Below, one piece after another: positions 5,479 through 6,622 of a stretch of DNA of 6,622 bases. Position numbers and translations under genes: made by a program. Source of the stretch: an uncultured Collinsella sp. (GTDB taxonomy: Bacteria > Actinomycetota > Coriobacteriia > Coriobacteriales > Coriobacteriaceae); assembly GCA_900554595.1 (NCBI GenBank), contig USHZ01000112.1, positions 1 through 6,622 of the forward strand, in the 5' to 3' direction. The stretch's first letter is position 1; each line of letters opens with the position of its first letter. Under the pieces are notes generated by a model. That model was given only the letters and a program-made list of their open reading frames with translations, was not told the DNA's origin and did not search any database.

Positions 5479-6506
5479 TGGCAGATACCAACGAGCGTAC
5501 TCCGTTGCTGAAGGTCGAACACCTCTCTAAGGAGTTCCCCGCAGAGTCCGGCATGTTCGCCAAGCGTTTTTCCAAGCGTGTCGTCTCTGCTGTAAATGAC
5601 ATCTCTTTTGAGATTTATCCTGGCGAGACCTTTGGTCTGGTTGGTGAGTCTGGTTGCGGTAAGTCCACGACGGGTCGCACCATCATGCGCTTGACCAAGC
5701 CGACCGCCGGTAAGGTGTTCTTCCAGGGCAAAGATGTTGCCGAGATGAGCAAGCATGAGATCAAGGACATGCGTCGCGAGATGCAGTTTATCTTCCAGGA
5801 TCCTTATGCTTCGCTGAACCCTCGTATGACCATTGGCGAGATCGTCTCCGAGCCCATGACCATTCACGGCGTGGGCACCAAGGAGGAGCGTATTGAGCGC
5901 GTCCGCGAGCTGCTGGACGTCGTCGGTCTGAACCCCGAGCACATCAACCGCTATCCGCACGAGTTCTCCGGCGGTCAGCGTCAGCGTGTCGGCATTGCCC
6001 GCGCGTTCGCTCTGAAGCCCAAGCTGATCATCTGCGACGAGCCTGTCTCTGCACTTGACGTTTCCATTCAGGCCCAGGTTTTGAACCTGCTCAAGGAGCT
6101 TCAGGATAAGTTCGGTACTGCTTATCTCTTCATTGCTCACGACCTCTCCGTCGTGCAGCACATTTCTGATCGCGTTGCCGTTATGTATCTGGGCAAGATG
6201 GTCGAGGTTTCGGACTGGAAGACGCTCTACAGCGAGCCTCACCATCCGTACACGCAGTCGCTGCTGTCTGCCGTGCCGGTGCCCGATCCTGATATCCAGA
6301 AGACCCGCAAGCGCATCATCCTCGCTGGCGATCCGCCGTCGCCGCTGGACCCGCCGACCGGCTGCCGTTTCCACACGCGCTGCCCGATCGCGCAGGGTAT
6401 CTGCTCTGAGAAGCTTCCCGAGTTTAAGGAAGTCGCACCGGGTCACTGCTGCGCCTGTCACTTCGCGGAGCCGTTCCCGATCAAGGAATCGCACATCGAC
6501 CTGTAG
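5478..6506 (+). CDS. oppF: Oligopeptide ABC transporter ATPase OppF
   Basis: A 342-residue cytoplasmic ABC ATPase, the second motor, expected to pair with OppD under the OppBC pore. Motifs are complete: Walker A GESGCGKST (56-64, with the Cys60 usual in OppF), Q-loop FQDPYASLNPRM (Gln107), signature FSGGQRQR (163-170), Walker B LIICDEP with catalytic Glu188, D-loop ALD (192-194) and His221. The oligopeptide C-terminal domain starts at HHPYTQSLLSAVP (255). Cysteines 296, 302, 309 and 327 repeat the OppD spacing exactly, and Cys324 and Cys325 add two more in GHCCACH. The ATG overlaps the oppD stop by 1 nt. GGAGG at 5464-5468, 9 nt upstream, serves as ribosome site, so translation is coupled. 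The gene ends in TAG, while the other genes here end in TAA. It is the last gene before a strong terminator. Confidence 0.95.
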   Translation: MADTNERTPLLKVEHLSKEFPAESGMFAKRFSKRVVSAVNDISFEIYPGETFGLVGESGCGKSTTGRTIMRLTKPTAGKVFFQGKDVAEMSKHEIKDMRREMQFIFQDPYASLNPRMTIGEIVSEPMTIHGVGTKEERIERVRELLDVVGLNPEHINRYPHEFSGGQRQRVGIARAFALKPKLIICDEPVSALDVSIQAQVLNLLKELQDKFGTAYLFIAHDLSVVQHISDRVAVMYLGKMVEVSDWKTLYSEPHHPYTQSLLSAVPVPDPDIQKTRKRIILAGDPPSPLDPPTGCRFHTRCPIAQGICSEKLPEFKEVAPGHCCACHFAEPFPIKESHIDL

Positions 6507-6567
6507 TCGGTGAACTGTCCGGGCCCGCCCCGGCGTTGCTTTTCAGAACGTCCTCGGACATGCAAGA

Positions 6568-6604
6568 AACCCCCGCTGCGCACTTCGTGCGGCGGGGGTT
6601 CTTT
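6568..6604 (+). terminator. Intrinsic terminator of the opp operon
   Basis: A strong GC stem pairs 6568-6576 with 6592-6600 (AACCCCCGC / GCGGGGGTT). It continues as 6579-6583 with 6587-6591 after a 2-nt bulge (6577-6578), around the loop TTC. TTCTTT (6599-6604) follows. On the minus strand the same hairpin is followed by TTTCTT, so it may also stop a convergent transcript from the right. The spacer 6507-6567 holds no gene. Confidence 0.9.
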
Positions 6605-6622
6605 CGTCCTGCGGAGTGCGCT

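Noticed and set aside
5394..6494. 366-codon minus-strand frame opposite oppF
   Set aside because: Same codon-bias effect, opposite a complete OppF.
6519..6543. Small hairpin CCGGG / CCCGG with TTTT downstream, before the main terminator
   Set aside because: The stem has only 5 bp and the T-run starts 6 nt after it. The hairpin at 6568 is far stronger and sufficient.

Overview
The window is a forward-strand stretch from a high-GC bacterium. It most likely comes from the class Coriobacteriia, with a Collinsella-like gut actinobacterium as my best guess. The reasons are strongly GC-ending codon use in the genes, AT-richer spacers, strong AAGGAGG-type ribosome sites, and protein sequences that read like that group. 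The genus is an inference from memory, not a search result.

Layout: (1) 15-269, secG, the small subunit of the SecYEG protein-export channel, ended by a strong intrinsic terminator at 293-326. (2) 270-563, a gene-free spacer that should hold the promoter and control sites of the next operon. It contains only weak promoter-like and palindromic signals. (3) 564-2240, oppA, a lipid-anchored peptide-binding protein with a twin-arginine-type signal peptide. (4) 2241-2396, a spacer with a strong stem-loop lacking a good U-tract, then a small hairpin over the oppB ribosome site. (5) 2397-6506, oppB, oppC, oppD and oppF, tightly packed with gaps of 14 nt and 2 nt and a 1-nt overlap. (6) 6507-6622, a short tail with a strong terminator at 6568-6604.

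The five opp genes make one complete oligopeptide ABC importer. OppA captures peptides outside the membrane, OppB and OppC form the pore, and OppD and OppF are two different ATPases that drive it. Both ATPases keep all nucleotide-binding and catalytic motifs, and both carry a C-terminal four-cysteine pattern of the type known to bind a [4Fe-4S] cluster in some members of the family. The order A-B-C-D-F is the classical one.

I found no mobile element, CRISPR array, tRNA, rRNA or broken gene, and no sign of a new system. The points worth a second look are the apparent Tat-type lipoprotein signal and high cysteine count of OppA, the oppA-oppB stem-loop and oppB ribosome-site hairpin, an acidic insert in OppB, and the cysteine motifs of the ATPases.
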